A stretch of 64,000 nucleotides of DNA from positions 496,001 through 560,000 of the forward strand of contig JALCCG010000001.1 of assembly GCA_023212695.1 (NCBI GenBank). Reading direction: 5' to 3'. The notes beneath the pieces were generated by a model that worked only from the letters and a program-made list of their open reading frames with translations, was not told the DNA's origin and made no database searches. Origin of the DNA: Sporisorium sorghi (taxonomy: Eukaryota; Basidiomycota; Ustilaginomycetes; Ustilaginales; Ustilaginaceae). The translations under genes and the position numbers were made by a program. Shown here piece after piece: positions 54,329 to 62,939 of the stretch (the stretch's first letter is position 1; each line of letters starts with the position of its first letter).

Positions 54329-55255
54329 CTACTCCCCTTCCTTAAGGCTTGTGTTGCGATCGTAAAACTTCATGAAATAATCCTCCAAGGTGAACTTGAT
54401 CTCCGAGAAGAACTTCATGTCATAATCAGCAATGAACGAAATAAAGCGATTGATATCCGTATCCCGGATTCGTAATATCGTCTGCCGCTTGGAAGGCGTC
54501 AACGAAAGCACTTCAAGCTCGGGTTGAGCCTTCACTTCAAGTTCAAAACGCTGGAATACTGCTTCGGATTTGAACTCGATTTCATAGGTTTTGGTTTCTT
54601 GATGTCGCAAATCATCGGCCACAAACGAAGAGATTAACCGGCCGTCCTTAATGATGGAAATCTTGTCACAGGTCGCATCAATCTCGGAAAAAATGTGGCT
54701 TGATATCAATATCGTTTTGCCTTTTGCCTTCTGTTCCTGAATGAACTCGATGAATAAAGCCTGCATCATGGGATCCAAGCCGCTTGTAGGCTCGTCAAGC
54801 ACAAGCACGGCCGGGTCATGCATGAACGCCGTGACAATGGCCAGCTTTCGCTTCATGCCAAGCGACATCCGCTTCAGGCTCCCAGAGGGGTCGAGCGCAA
54901 ATTTTTTCACCAAAGATTGCGTGTAGGTCATATCGGTAATCCCGCGTAATTCCGCTATCATTTTTATGAACTGCGTCCCGGTAAGCGACTCAGGCAGCGC
55001 GATTTCTCCCGGTAAATAACCCAGCTCCTTCTGAATATCTGCTGCATGGTCCCAGCTCCTGCGCCCATTGACTAAGGTGTGTCCCTGCTGCGGACGGGAA
55101 AATCCCATGATATGGCGGATGGTTGTGGTTTTGCCAGCTCCATTGGGACCTAGAAATCCGTACACATCCCCTTTCTCAACGTTAAAAGAAACATCGAATA
55201 TGCCTCGATGATGACCATAATCCTTCGTCAGATGCTCAATTTCGATGACAGGCAT
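54329..55255 (-). CDS. ABC transporter ATPase (first of a tandem pair)
   Basis: The 308-residue ATPase has Walker A GPNGAGKTT (residues 36-44), signature RMSLGMKRK, Walker B VLVLDEPTSGLDP, and SSHIFSEI. It resembles its neighbour over the full length, including the extra C-terminal domain (about 220-305). The ATG at 55255 has GGAG upstream. The operon promoter carries a palindromic operator 34 bases upstream of the start. Two ATPases with one permease suggests a heterodimeric motor, or a recent duplication. Confidence 0.9.
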   Translation of the reverse strand: MPVIEIEHLTKDYGHHRGIFDVSFNVEKGDVYGFLGPNGAGKTTTIRHIMGFSRPQQGHTLVNGRRSWDHAADIQKELGYLPGEIALPESLTGTQFIKMIAELRGITDMTYTQSLVKKFALDPSGSLKRMSLGMKRKLAIVTAFMHDPAVLVLDEPTSGLDPMMQALFIEFIQEQKAKGKTILISSHIFSEIDATCDKISIIKDGRLISSFVADDLRHQETKTYEIEFKSEAVFQRFELEVKAQPELEVLSLTPSKRQTILRIRDTDINRFISFIADYDMKFFSEIKFTLEDYFMKFYDRNTSLKEGE

Positions 55256-55288
55256 GATTAACTCCACCTTTCTGCTCATCACTCAAAT

Positions 55289-55382
55289 AAACAACGTGTT
55301 GTTTTTCTATATGAGTTCATTATAATCACTTAAGCAAACTTCAACAATGATCAGAATGATCTGAAGTGCTGGATAACCAACA
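55289..55382 (-). promoter_or_regulatory. ABC operon promoter, palindromic operator and upstream repeat
   Basis: Minus strand TTGTTG (55342-55347), 17-base spacer, TATAAT (55319-55324), then 14 bases to AAACAACACGTTGTTT (55289-55304). TGCTGG-N4-CCAACA lies upstream at 55367-55382. Spacings and several flanking blocks equal those at 27407-27500. Confidence 0.75.
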
Positions 55383-55500
55383 CCTTTTGCTGTTATGTAC
55401 ATTATTTCATATAGAAGATCAGAGTTGCTGCGCCATACAATAGACTTCGTGCATGAACCGCACGATGGCGTTATTCGGGACACGTTAATCGTTTTATTCG

Positions 55501-55514
55501 ATCAACACGTTGTT
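55501..55514. promoter_or_regulatory. Second AACAAC-N2-GTTGTT-like site
   Basis: ATCAACACGTTGTT has one mismatch to the palindrome at 55289. It lies between the ABC operon and the TetR gene. No gene starts near it. The remaining parts of 55383-55690 hold no supported gene. Confidence 0.4.
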
Positions 55515-55692
55515 CATTGATTTAAATCATGGATTTTATATGTTAATTAATTGGCGCCGTTCTTTCAACCATCTGGTCATGTACACGCTCTGCCATATTT
55601 ATCTATCCCTTTCCCTATACGATGCCCATACGAGTCTAATCATCATTTGGTTACAGTATACATGATAAGCTGTTCTGCAGGATAGATATCAA

Positions 55693-55773
55693 AAAGTAAG
55701 TACTCACTTTATGTTGACAATCGATAGCTCCGGTGTTAAAACAATAATAGCAAAGTGAGTGATTACTTACTTT
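55693..55773 (+). promoter_or_regulatory. tetR promoter flanked by two AAAGTRAGT palindromes
   Basis: Plus strand TTGACA (55714-55719), 17-base spacer, TAAAAC (55737-55742). Upstream is AAAGTAAGT-ACTCACTTT (55693-55710). Downstream are AAAGTGAGT (55752-55760) and ACTTACTTT (55765-55773). Two sites flanking the promoter fit autorepression by the TetR protein encoded next. Confidence 0.7.
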
Positions 55774-55795
55774 CAGTTAAAGATATATCGACATA

Positions 55796-56461
55796 TTGAA
55801 AGTGGTGAACCCAATTTTGACCAAGCACACCCTGTTTAACGAAATCCTGTCCATGCACTCTGCCAAGCGAACCGTGAAGCAGCAGCGGATTGTTGAAGCA
55901 GCCATTTCATTGTTTGCTGATAAAGGCTATTCTAATACCTCAACGGCTGAAATCGCTAAGGTCGCTGAGGTATCCGAGGCAAGTATCTTCAAGCAATACG
56001 GAACAAAGGACCATTTGCTGTTGTCCCTTATCGTCCCGTACATTAAGGAATTTTTCCCTTCCATGGCGAACGAGGCGCTGGATCAGATTATCAGCAATGG
56101 GGATTCGACATTCGAAGGATTCTTGCGGACCTTTCTTCATAATCGCATCGAATTCATCCGGGGAAACAAGGAGATCTTTCAGGTACTTATCAAGGAGGTC
56201 CTATACAAGGAAGAATTGAAGCACGAATTCCTGCCTTATGTATCCGATCTGATTGTACCGCGTTTGACGAAATTGATTGAAGCCTTCCAAGAAAGGGGGG
56301 AACTCGCCGACATCCCGGTCGACAAAATATTGAAATTGGTTTTCGGCTTCATTGGCGGGTTTATGATTTCGCGTTTTGTATTGTTCAATATGGATTCCAT
56401 CCCTGACGAGGAAATTGAAGAGGCAATCACTTTCGTCATGGATGGCATTCGACATCGATAG
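55796..56461 (+). CDS. TetR/AcrR family regulator
   Basis: A 221-codon frame with the TetR helix-turn-helix at about 30-72 (AAISLFADKGYSNTSTAEIAKVAEVSEASIFKQYGTKDHLL). The C-terminal half has TetR helices and a hydrophobic GFIGGFMISRFVLF segment. The start is uncertain: TTG at 55796, GTG at 55802/55805, and a TTG at 55817 preceded by GTGGTG are all possible; the ATG at 55853 has no ribosome site. It is followed 12 bases later by a YhgE-type permease gene in the same direction. It likely represses its own operon. Confidence 0.88.
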   Translation: MKVVNPILTKHTLFNEILSMHSAKRTVKQQRIVEAAISLFADKGYSNTSTAEIAKVAEVSEASIFKQYGTKDHLLLSLIVPYIKEFFPSMANEALDQIISNGDSTFEGFLRTFLHNRIEFIRGNKEIFQVLIKEVLYKEELKHEFLPYVSDLIVPRLTKLIEAFQERGELADIPVDKILKLVFGFIGGFMISRFVLFNMDSIPDEEIEEAITFVMDGIRHR

Positions 56462-56473
56462 GAGTGAAAGTTG

Positions 56474-57664
56474 ATGAAAGTCTTGAATAACAAACTTGTA
56501 TGGGTAGCGCCCATCCTGGCATTCGTGGTCATTTTTATTTTCTCGCTTACGTTATTTCCATCTGTTCAAGTCAAGCCCAAAAATCTGCCGGTGGCCATTG
56601 TCAACGAGGATCAAGGAGTTGAGCTTCCCAATCAACCGAAGCGGAATATCTGGCAAACGTTCTTGGACACAATCGAGCAGACCGCTTCGTCCGCATCTGG
56701 AGAGGAACCGGCTGTCAAGTGGGTCAAAGTCGACGGTATGGAAGAATTACAAGCCGGCTTGGATAACCAGGATTACTACGCTGCGCTGGTCATACCTGCG
56801 GATTTCAGTGCAAAGCAAGTTTCCTTAAGCAGTCCGGCGCCGGAATCGCCTGAAGTTGAAATTTTCATCAATCAAGGCATGAACACGGCCGCTTCCACCA
56901 TGGCAGGACAAATCCTGAACGGCATCGTGGATAACATGAATAACCAAGTCCGCACGCAGATCCTTGAAGGATTCGATGCCAAAGGTGCAACGCTATCCGT
57001 GAAGCAGGCTTCCAGCCTGGTAAATCCGATTACCAAGAAGGTAACGAATGTCAATGAAATCGGGACCCACAGCGCCAACGGCAATTCCCCGATTTCTCTC
57101 TTCCAGCCGCTTTGGATGGCTAGTATGGCAAGCGCGGCGGTCCTCTTCTTAGCAGTCAGCAAGAGTAAGATTACATCCCGCAAAGATAACTTGGCAGCCA
57201 AATCCATCCAGATTGCCATGGGAGCCGTTGTATCTTTAGTCGTGGGATTTGGCATAACTTGGCTCGCTGACAGCATGATCGGACTGCATATCCCACAGTT
57301 TACGGATACAGCACTGTTCTTATCCATTACCTTCTTCAGCTTTTTCCTTATGATTTCCGCCGTGATGTCCCTTGTGGGCATCAAAGGGATTGCCATCTTT
57401 GCCTTAATTCTGTTCTTTGGTGCACCGCTGCTTGCTTTAGCTCCGGAGATGATGTCTCCTTTCTACCGGGACTGGGTACACTCATGGCTGCCGATGCGTT
57501 TTATGGTGGATGGTCTTCGAGATCTGTTCTTCTTCGGCAACGGGCTGCACTGGAATCATGCCGTATCCACGCTTACCTGGATCGGTCTGGGGAGTGCTAT
57601 CGTCATCCTGGCTTCCGCATGGAAGCCGCGAGCGGCTGAACAACCCTATAAACTTGAAGGGTAG
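56474..57664 (+). CDS. YhgE/Pip-type membrane protein (ABC-2 permease-like)
   Basis: The 396-residue protein has an N-terminal membrane anchor (about 11-30), a large extracellular part starting LPVAIVNEDQGVELPN (the Pip/YhgE signature, about 40-54), then five helices (about 215-380). This fits the DUF3533/YhgE group of drug efflux or secretion-linked proteins, some fused to ABC-2 permeases; no ATPase is encoded next to it. AGGAGTG lies seven bases before the ATG. It is cotranscribed with the TetR gene. Confidence 0.87.
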   Translation: MKVLNNKLVWVAPILAFVVIFIFSLTLFPSVQVKPKNLPVAIVNEDQGVELPNQPKRNIWQTFLDTIEQTASSASGEEPAVKWVKVDGMEELQAGLDNQDYYAALVIPADFSAKQVSLSSPAPESPEVEIFINQGMNTAASTMAGQILNGIVDNMNNQVRTQILEGFDAKGATLSVKQASSLVNPITKKVTNVNEIGTHSANGNSPISLFQPLWMASMASAAVLFLAVSKSKITSRKDNLAAKSIQIAMGAVVSLVVGFGITWLADSMIGLHIPQFTDTALFLSITFFSFFLMISAVMSLVGIKGIAIFALILFFGAPLLALAPEMMSPFYRDWVHSWLPMRFMVDGLRDLFFFGNGLHWNHAVSTLTWIGLGSAIVILASAWKPRAAEQPYKLEG

Positions 57665-57671
57665 AACAAAA

Positions 57672-57709
57672 AAAAGCATGCGAGTTGTCCATGGGACTCG
57701 CATGCTTTT
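57672..57709 (+). terminator. First terminator of the TetR-YhgE operon
   Basis: A 14-base stem AAAAGCATGCGAGT / ACTCGCATGCTTTT with a 10-base loop. Confidence 0.75.
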
Positions 57710-57718
57710 GTAAAAGTG

Positions 57719-57756
57719 AGCCTTCAACCAACTGAATGGTGGTTGAAGGCTTTTTT
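57719..57756 (+). terminator. Second terminator of the TetR-YhgE operon
   Basis: A 12-base perfect stem AGCCTTCAACCA / TGGTTGAAGGCT followed by TTTTTT. Two terminators lie in tandem. Confidence 0.85.
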
Positions 57757-57763
57757 GCTGCCT

Positions 57764-57993
57764 TTAGTTCAATTTGGCCGCCTCCAGGAAGCGCTGGAAG
57801 CCATAGCTTGCCTCAATGGAGACCGCTTCATAATACCACAGACCCTCTTAACGTTCATACAGCTGGCAGGCTGATCCATTGAATGCAATCCGAGAGCCCG
57901 GACCAGCCACCGTATATTCGGCTCGAGTAATTTGCTTGTTCGGCTGGAAATTCGATCAGAAACGCCTTGAACAATGAGCCACCGTAGACATTT
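57764..57993 (-). pseudogene. Remnant of an unidentified protein gene (C-terminal part)
   Basis: On the minus strand a coding-like stretch has blocks in two frames: first VYGGSLFKAFLIEFPAEQ, then ITRAEYTVAGPGSRIAFNGS and, after an in-frame TAA at about 57850, EGLWYYEAVSIEASYGFQRF to a natural stop at 57764. A frameshift and a stop codon break it. The first part of the gene is missing. I do not recognise the family. The blocks look protein-like and in the same strand as neighbours. Confidence 0.4.
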
Positions 57994-58002
57994 TGCAACC
58001 CA

Positions 58003-58311
58003 TCAGCCTTCCACTATATCTGCACGCAGATCCGTTGCAATCTCAATCATGACGGGCATGATCTCTTCACGCGTAATGGCTGCATACAAGTCACCCATAT
58101 AGTGTCGGAATGGAATATGCGTTCCTTCATGGTTCCACATGAAGAAATCCCCTTCTACCGACATGGTGCTCTCTGGTCCTTTCACGGTTAACGCTGTCTG
58201 ATAAGTGAAATCAGCTCTAGATGAAAAATAGAGTTTGCATTCCTCCAGTGAAATCGCTAGAGCTTCACCGTTTTGTTGCATGGATCTGGTTATTCGAAAA
58301 CGTTGATTCAT
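58003..58311 (-). CDS. Hypothetical protein, 102 residues
   Basis: A small soluble protein with GGAGG six bases before the ATG. It has beta-strand-like segments (RFRITRSMQQNGEALAISLEECKLYFSS, FTYQTALTVKGPESTMSVEGDFFMW) and a helical C-terminus. I do not recognise the family. It lies 96 bases downstream of an alpha/beta hydrolase gene on the same strand, possibly the end of the ABC-hydrolase operon. Confidence 0.6.
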   Translation of the reverse strand: MNQRFRITRSMQQNGEALAISLEECKLYFSSRADFTYQTALTVKGPESTMSVEGDFFMWNHEGTHIPFRHYMGDLYAAITREEIMPVMIEIATDLRADIVEG

Positions 58312-58407
58312 AAATATCCTCCAAAATGAATGAAACCTGTGTCCTATTCATCACCTTAATCATTTCGTTGATCTCTGTCAATGGAGATTGTTGTCCCAGG
58401 TTCATTT

Positions 58408-59286
58408 CTAAGGCAGCGCGATAAACGCATTCACGGAAGCAACCAATCCATATAAATCATCGATGAGCGGAAAGTGACCCGCTTCCAGGGTTATATATTG
58501 GACCGACTTGCCATGACTTGCAAAGTCTTCGAGTATTTCCTCTGTCATCTGCTGCGTGGTGATCAAATCCTGAACGCCCCAGATGACGAGTACCGGACAT
58601 TGTATACGGTTTAGATCTCCTGTTCCATTGGTAAGACCGTTCGATGAGGAGCTGATATTGAATCGGTTGGCGGCATCGGCAACATCGATCATATTTTGTT
58701 GCTTCATGCAGGCTTTGATGTAATTCGTACGGATTGCAGCATCCGGCTGATGATTATTGAACAATAGGTAATTCAGCGCCTGTTCAAAATAGTCCTGATT
58801 TTGCTCCTGATTAGCCTGAAAGGTCATCGCAAGTCCAGGGTCTTTAGCAATTTGTTCCTTGGTCTGTAGGCGATCGCCCTCTGCACTTACAGCTGCATAA
58901 CCTCTTGTCGATATGGAGGCTAACAGAATCAATTTCCGCACACGATCCGGATAATCGGCCGCAAACTGCATCGCGATTCCTCCCCCATTCGACCAACCCA
59001 TAATCATGACATCATTCAGACCGAGTTGTTCTGTGAAATCATATAGGTCTGCAGAAAAATCCTTCATATCACCTACGGGATGATAATAGCTGGACTCGCC
59101 ATAACCGCGCATATCAGCTGCAATTATACGCTGGGTGATGCCTTCATGCTCTAATAGGGGTTCCCACAACTCCGAAGAAGCCATATTCCCGTGTATCAAT
59201 AACAGGGGAGGTTCAGTTCCGGCTCTTTCTCTGTAGGTCAGCTTTTCTCCGTTATGAAGCAATACTGTTTTGACGTCAATCGTCAT
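58408..59286 (-). CDS. Alpha/beta hydrolase
   Basis: The 292-residue enzyme has LLLIHGNMASSELWEPLL (oxyanion motif), the nucleophile Ser in MIMGWSNGGGIAMQFA (about 96-111), an Asp in VIWGVQDLITT and a His in EAGHFPLIDD. Likely an esterase, lipase or C-C hydrolase. The ATG at 59286 has GAGAGG 11 bases upstream; a GTG three codons earlier is too close to it. It follows an ABC permease gene by 19 bases, so it is part of that operon. Confidence 0.87.
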   Translation of the reverse strand: MTIDVKTVLLHNGEKLTYRERAGTEPPLLLIHGNMASSELWEPLLEHEGITQRIIAADMRGYGESSYYHPVGDMKDFSADLYDFTEQLGLNDVMIMGWSNGGGIAMQFAADYPDRVRKLILLASISTRGYAAVSAEGDRLQTKEQIAKDPGLAMTFQANQEQNQDYFEQALNYLLFNNHQPDAAIRTNYIKACMKQQNMIDVADAANRFNISSSSNGLTNGTGDLNRIQCPVLVIWGVQDLITTQQMTEEILEDFASHGKSVQYITLEAGHFPLIDDLYGLVASVNAFIALP

Positions 59287-59305
59287 AATCGCCACATCCT
59301 CTCAT

Positions 59306-60004
59306 TTATATATCCCCTAGTATATTCACGAATTTAACAGACAACAAGACGCTTGCTACACCTAATACGCTGAGGACCGCATAGAGAAAGTCCAGGTTCA
59401 ATGTAATCCCCATCATTCCGAGGAAATTAGGAAACTGCGCCAGGAAAATAGCGCAAATGACTGTAGGGATGACCGCCCTCTTCCATATCCCAAAGCAAAA
59501 TAACGGAATCAACGAGGCAAGCGCAACGACAATGGAGTGAATGACCATCCGGACCGCATAGTTCATCAGTTCAGCCACGGTTGGTGTTCCGGGAATGACA
59601 TTCATGATCTGATTAAGCGCATAGGTCGCTATGCCGCTAAGCACAAAGGATACCAGCGTGCCGAAGAAAACCCCCAATACGATAAATAGAACTTTGGCTA
59701 CCACGAGTCTTTTTCGACTGAGCGGATATCCGAATGATAGGGCTATCGTCTTGTTCTTATATTCTTCTATGAATACATGATTGATCAGCGACGCTCCGAA
59801 CAAGAGGAGTCCCATCTGCATTGGCAGCATCAGATCCATCGCGGCTGTATAACTCTCGCCAAAACGAACCATCGGCATATCGGCAAAGACCACTTTGAGA
59901 AAAAAGATCGGCAAAAACATGAGAATGACCCAGTACGTAATGGCTTCGCCTATCACTTTCATACGCTCCAGCTTCTTCCATTCCAGCTCAATTAACTTCA
60001 TCAT
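59306..60004 (-). CDS. ABC-2 type permease (bacitracin/lantibiotic-protection type)
   Basis: A 232-residue membrane protein with about six helices: an amphipathic start (KLIELEWKKLER), EEYKNKTIALSFGYPLSRKRLVVAKVLF after the second helix (coupling region), and four more helices. It resembles BcrB and LanE/LanG-type permeases that pump peptide antibiotics out of the membrane. The ATG at 60004 has GGGGTG upstream. The start codon next to it (60001) is also possible. Confidence 0.85.
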   Translation of the reverse strand: MMKLIELEWKKLERMKVIGEAITYWVILMFLPIFFLKVVFADMPMVRFGESYTAAMDLMLPMQMGLLLFGASLINHVFIEEYKNKTIALSFGYPLSRKRLVVAKVLFIVLGVFFGTLVSFVLSGIATYALNQIMNVIPGTPTVAELMNYAVRMVIHSIVVALASLIPLFCFGIWKRAVIPTVICAIFLAQFPNFLGMMGITLNLDFLYAVLSVLGVASVLLSVKFVNILGDI

Positions 60005-60011
60005 ATGGGAT

Positions 60012-60926
60012 TCACCCCTTCCCTTGAATTTGATGATAGAAATAGTCTTCCAGCGTGCTGGTATGCTTCTGGATCTCCTCGATCTCAATCTCATGCGCAA
60101 TCAGGAGCTTTGTAATTTGACTTGGCGTTATATCGCCATCATAGATTCGGATTCGCTGATCCTGTACGATTTTGATATTGGAAATTCGGAGCTCATGCTC
60201 TAACAAAAAGGAGGATTTTTGCACGTTCGAGGTTAGAAGCTCAATATAATCGGTCCGCTGCATCCGAATGTCCGACAATGACACTTCGTCGACCATTTGA
60301 CCGTCTTGTATGACGCCAATCCGATCCGCAACCTGCTCGATTTCCCCTAAGATATGGCTTGACAACAGAAATGTGATGCCGTATTCCTGATTCAGCGTTC
60401 GAATCAAATCCCTCATGTTTTTAATGCCGATGGGATCGAGTCCGTTTGTAGGTTCATCCAGCACGATCAGTTCCGGCTTGGTGATGGCGGCCCTTGCAAT
60501 GCCAAGGCGCTGCTTCATGCCAAGCGAGAAATCCTTCACTTTTTTATCTTCGATATCTGCTAATTGGACCAAATCCAGCGCTTGACGAATAGCCTTTTTA
60601 TCATAATAACCCAAGTATTCGCAGTGAATTTCAAGATTTTCCATAGCCGTCATATGCTCGAAAAATATCGGGTATTCAATGATGCTCCCTACGCGTTTCA
60701 ATCCTTCTTTCGAAGTTTCGGAAAATGGCTTACCGAACAACATAATCGCTCCAGAGGTCGGAAGAATGAGTCCGGTGAGCATTTTCATGATGGTTGTTTT
60801 GCCAGCGCCGTTAGGACCCAGCAGACCATAAATCTCGCCCTTTCCCACGTTCAGGTTAACTCCGGATACAATCGATTTTCCTTTCACCGTTTTGGTCAGT
60901 TCGGAAGTTTGAATAATGAAATTCAT
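60012..60926 (-). CDS. ABC transporter ATPase (BcrA type)
   Basis: A 304-residue ATPase with Walker A GPNGAGKTT (residues 37-45), signature DFSLGMKQR, Walker B LIVLDEPTNGLDP, and SSHILGEI. The C-terminal extension (about 215-300) is as in BcrA and LanF proteins. With the permease gene 7 bases downstream it forms an export pair for peptide antibiotics. GGTGGTG lies eight bases before the ATG. Confidence 0.9.
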   Translation of the reverse strand: MNFIIQTSELTKTVKGKSIVSGVNLNVGKGEIYGLLGPNGAGKTTIMKMLTGLILPTSGAIMLFGKPFSETSKEGLKRVGSIIEYPIFFEHMTAMENLEIHCEYLGYYDKKAIRQALDLVQLADIEDKKVKDFSLGMKQRLGIARAAITKPELIVLDEPTNGLDPIGIKNMRDLIRTLNQEYGITFLLSSHILGEIEQVADRIGVIQDGQMVDEVSLSDIRMQRTDYIELLTSNVQKSSFLLEHELRISNIKIVQDQRIRIYDGDITPSQITKLLIAHEIEIEEIQKHTSTLEDYFYHQIQGKG

Positions 60927-61055
60927 GGAAGATGCACCACCTTGATTACAATGTGTATTCCTTTGTTACCTTTATCTTATACTGAAGAATTAAGATATTC
61001 CTTTCCCATTCCTTACATGTTTCTTAAGAATGAAACAGCCGGTTGCGATTGGAAT

Positions 61056-61092
61056 AAAAAAAGAGACGTTGAACAACGAAGCAACATCTCTT
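61056..61092 (-). terminator. Terminator of the two-component operon
   Basis: AAGAGACGTTG (61061-61071) and CAACATCTCTT (61082-61092) pair with one mismatch. A T-run follows on the minus strand. Confidence 0.7.
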
Positions 61093-61100
61093 GAATGATT

Positions 61101-62039
61101 TTAATAGGTTAATTTCTTAAACTTGCAAGTAAAGGTCGTCTTTTTCTCAGCCTGTGAGCTGCTTAGACTAATCAATCCATTCATCTCCTCCGTTAAACGT
61201 TTGGAAATGCTGAGTCCCAGCCCACTTCCTTGAAAATTCGGGTTTCTGGCATCGTCCAGCGTATAGAGTCTTTCAAATACGTGCTCCTGATGAATCTCGG
61301 CAATTCCTTTGCCATGATCCCACACGTCAAGCGCTACGAATTCCCCTTCTTCACGAACCGTTAAACCGAACACCCCTCCGTCGCTTCCATAGCGAATGGA
61401 GTTTGATATTAAATTGCTTAATATTCGCTGCAGCGCATCTTTGTTACCGAGGAAATAAAAGGGGAGTTCGGGAATGTCGATCTCAACACGAAGATTTCTG
61501 GATACAAGCAGATCGTAAAATTCAAGGACGCTGTTCCGGCTAACCTCGCTAAGTGATATTTTGCTTAACGGGATATCATAGTCCTCCGATTCGATTTTGA
61601 CCAGGTCGAAAAATTGATTCAGCAATGCGATCAGACTGTTTACTTTTTCGTTCAGTCTTAGAATGACTCGCTCCTCCTCTTGCTCTGTCAACGTAGGCTT
61701 CTGATTCAGTTTCTCCGTATAACCCAGAATGACCGTGAGGGGCGTCTTCAAATCATGGGACATGTTCGAGATCATTTTCCTTTGGCTTTCCTTCGTTCTG
61801 GCATAATCGGCAAAGATCTTCTGTTTATTATCCAGAAGGCGGTTGATCTGAATGAGCAGCTGCCTAATGTGGTCATCGTCGGTGGGCACCAGCACTTTCT
61901 CGGCGGTATCATGTTTCGTAATATCGGAGATTGTGCTTGTAATTTCAAGTATGCTATGGCTCCGTTTTCTTGTGGAATGCCATTGCCAGCCAATGATCGC
62001 AGCTAATACTCCAATAATGAGGGATAAAAGAAGAATCAT
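61101..62039 (-). CDS. Sensor histidine kinase
   Basis: A 312-residue kinase: one N-terminal membrane helix (about 2-18), no extracellular domain, a HAMP-free linker, HisKA with His95 in SNMSHDLKTPLTVILGY, and an ATPase domain with NLISNSIRYG, DHGKGI and GSGLGLSISKRL. It is the size and type found beside BcrAB- and LanFEG-like transporters. It follows the response regulator gene by three bases. Confidence 0.92.
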   Translation of the reverse strand: MILLLSLIIGVLAAIIGWQWHSTRKRSHSILEITSTISDITKHDTAEKVLVPTDDDHIRQLLIQINRLLDNKQKIFADYARTKESQRKMISNMSHDLKTPLTVILGYTEKLNQKPTLTEQEEERVILRLNEKVNSLIALLNQFFDLVKIESEDYDIPLSKISLSEVSRNSVLEFYDLLVSRNLRVEIDIPELPFYFLGNKDALQRILSNLISNSIRYGSDGGVFGLTVREEGEFVALDVWDHGKGIAEIHQEHVFERLYTLDDARNPNFQGSGLGLSISKRLTEEMNGLISLSSSQAEKKTTFTCKFKKLTY

Positions 62040-62042
62040 GGC

Positions 62043-62741
62043 TTAGTCCCCCATCTTGTATCCGATTCCCCAAATCGTCCGAATGTATTGCGGCGTGGAC
62101 GGATCCTCTTCGATTTTCTCCCGAAGCCTTCGAATATGTACATTAATCACGTTCTCATTCCCGTAATAATCGTCTTCCCAAATGAATTGATAGATCTGCT
62201 CCTTGGTGAATACCCTGCTGTGATTCGTCATAAGGAGCTTCAAAATATGAAATTCCTTCGAGGTGAGCGGGACATGGTTTCCCCTTACTTTTACAGAGAA
62301 CGAATGCAAATCCAGGATCAAATCCTTAAACGAAATAACAGGAGGTTCGGCAGATTTACTGTCCGTTTCGGCGTATAGCGTTGCCCTGCGGATAGCAGCC
62401 TGAACCCTTGCGGTCAATTCGATCATGGAAAAAGGCTTGCTGATATAATCATCCGCTCCGAATCCAAGGCCCATGGCCTTGTCGAGATCGCTGCCTTTCG
62501 CAGATATGATTAAGACGGGAACCTTGCTACTCTCCCGGAAATGCCGAAGCAAATCCATCCCGTTGATCTTGGGGAGCATCAAATCAAGCAATATAAGATC
62601 GAACTTCCCTCTGCGAAAAAGAGCAACGGCTTCCTCCCCGTCGCGTGCCGAATCTACATGGTAATGATCCTGCTGCAGCTGGCTTTCAATCAACTGATGA
62701 ATGTCATGGTCGTCTTCAACGAGCAAAATTCGCTTTTGCAT
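62043..62741 (-). CDS. OmpR-family response regulator
   Basis: A 232-residue protein: receiver domain (1-120; acidic pocket VEDD at 8-11, phosphoacceptor Asp53 in LLDLML, conserved Lys in SKPF) and an OmpR-type winged helix (about 130-230; VPLTSKEFHILKLLMTNHSRVFTKEQIYQFIW ... IRTIWGIGYKM). AGGAGG lies nine bases before the ATG. It is cotranscribed with the kinase and probably activates the ABC transporter genes downstream in response to cell-envelope stress; the site is not seen. Confidence 0.92.
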   Translation of the reverse strand: MQKRILLVEDDHDIHQLIESQLQQDHYHVDSARDGEEAVALFRRGKFDLILLDLMLPKINGMDLLRHFRESSKVPVLIISAKGSDLDKAMGLGFGADDYISKPFSMIELTARVQAAIRRATLYAETDSKSAEPPVISFKDLILDLHSFSVKVRGNHVPLTSKEFHILKLLMTNHSRVFTKEQIYQFIWEDDYYGNENVINVHIRRLREKIEEDPSTPQYIRTIWGIGYKMGD

Positions 62742-62867
62742 ATCTGAAATCCTCCTGAGCATGAAAGGGTAATATCGATGCTCCGATCATCACGGAACAG
62801 TTGTTATTTTTCGATTTTAACACAAATTGGCATGAGCTAGGCTGCAGATTTGGACTTTGTAAAACAT

Positions 62868-62909
62868 AAAAAAAGGGATATCCGTTCCTAAAGAAGCGGA
62901 TATCCCTTT
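62868..62909 (-). terminator. Terminator of the lipoprotein gene
   Basis: A 13-base perfect stem AAAGGGATATCCG / CGGATATCCCTTT with a 12-base loop and a T-run on the minus strand. Confidence 0.8.
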
Positions 62910-62939
62910 GGCCAAGATCCTGCTGCCTGACCTCATTCA

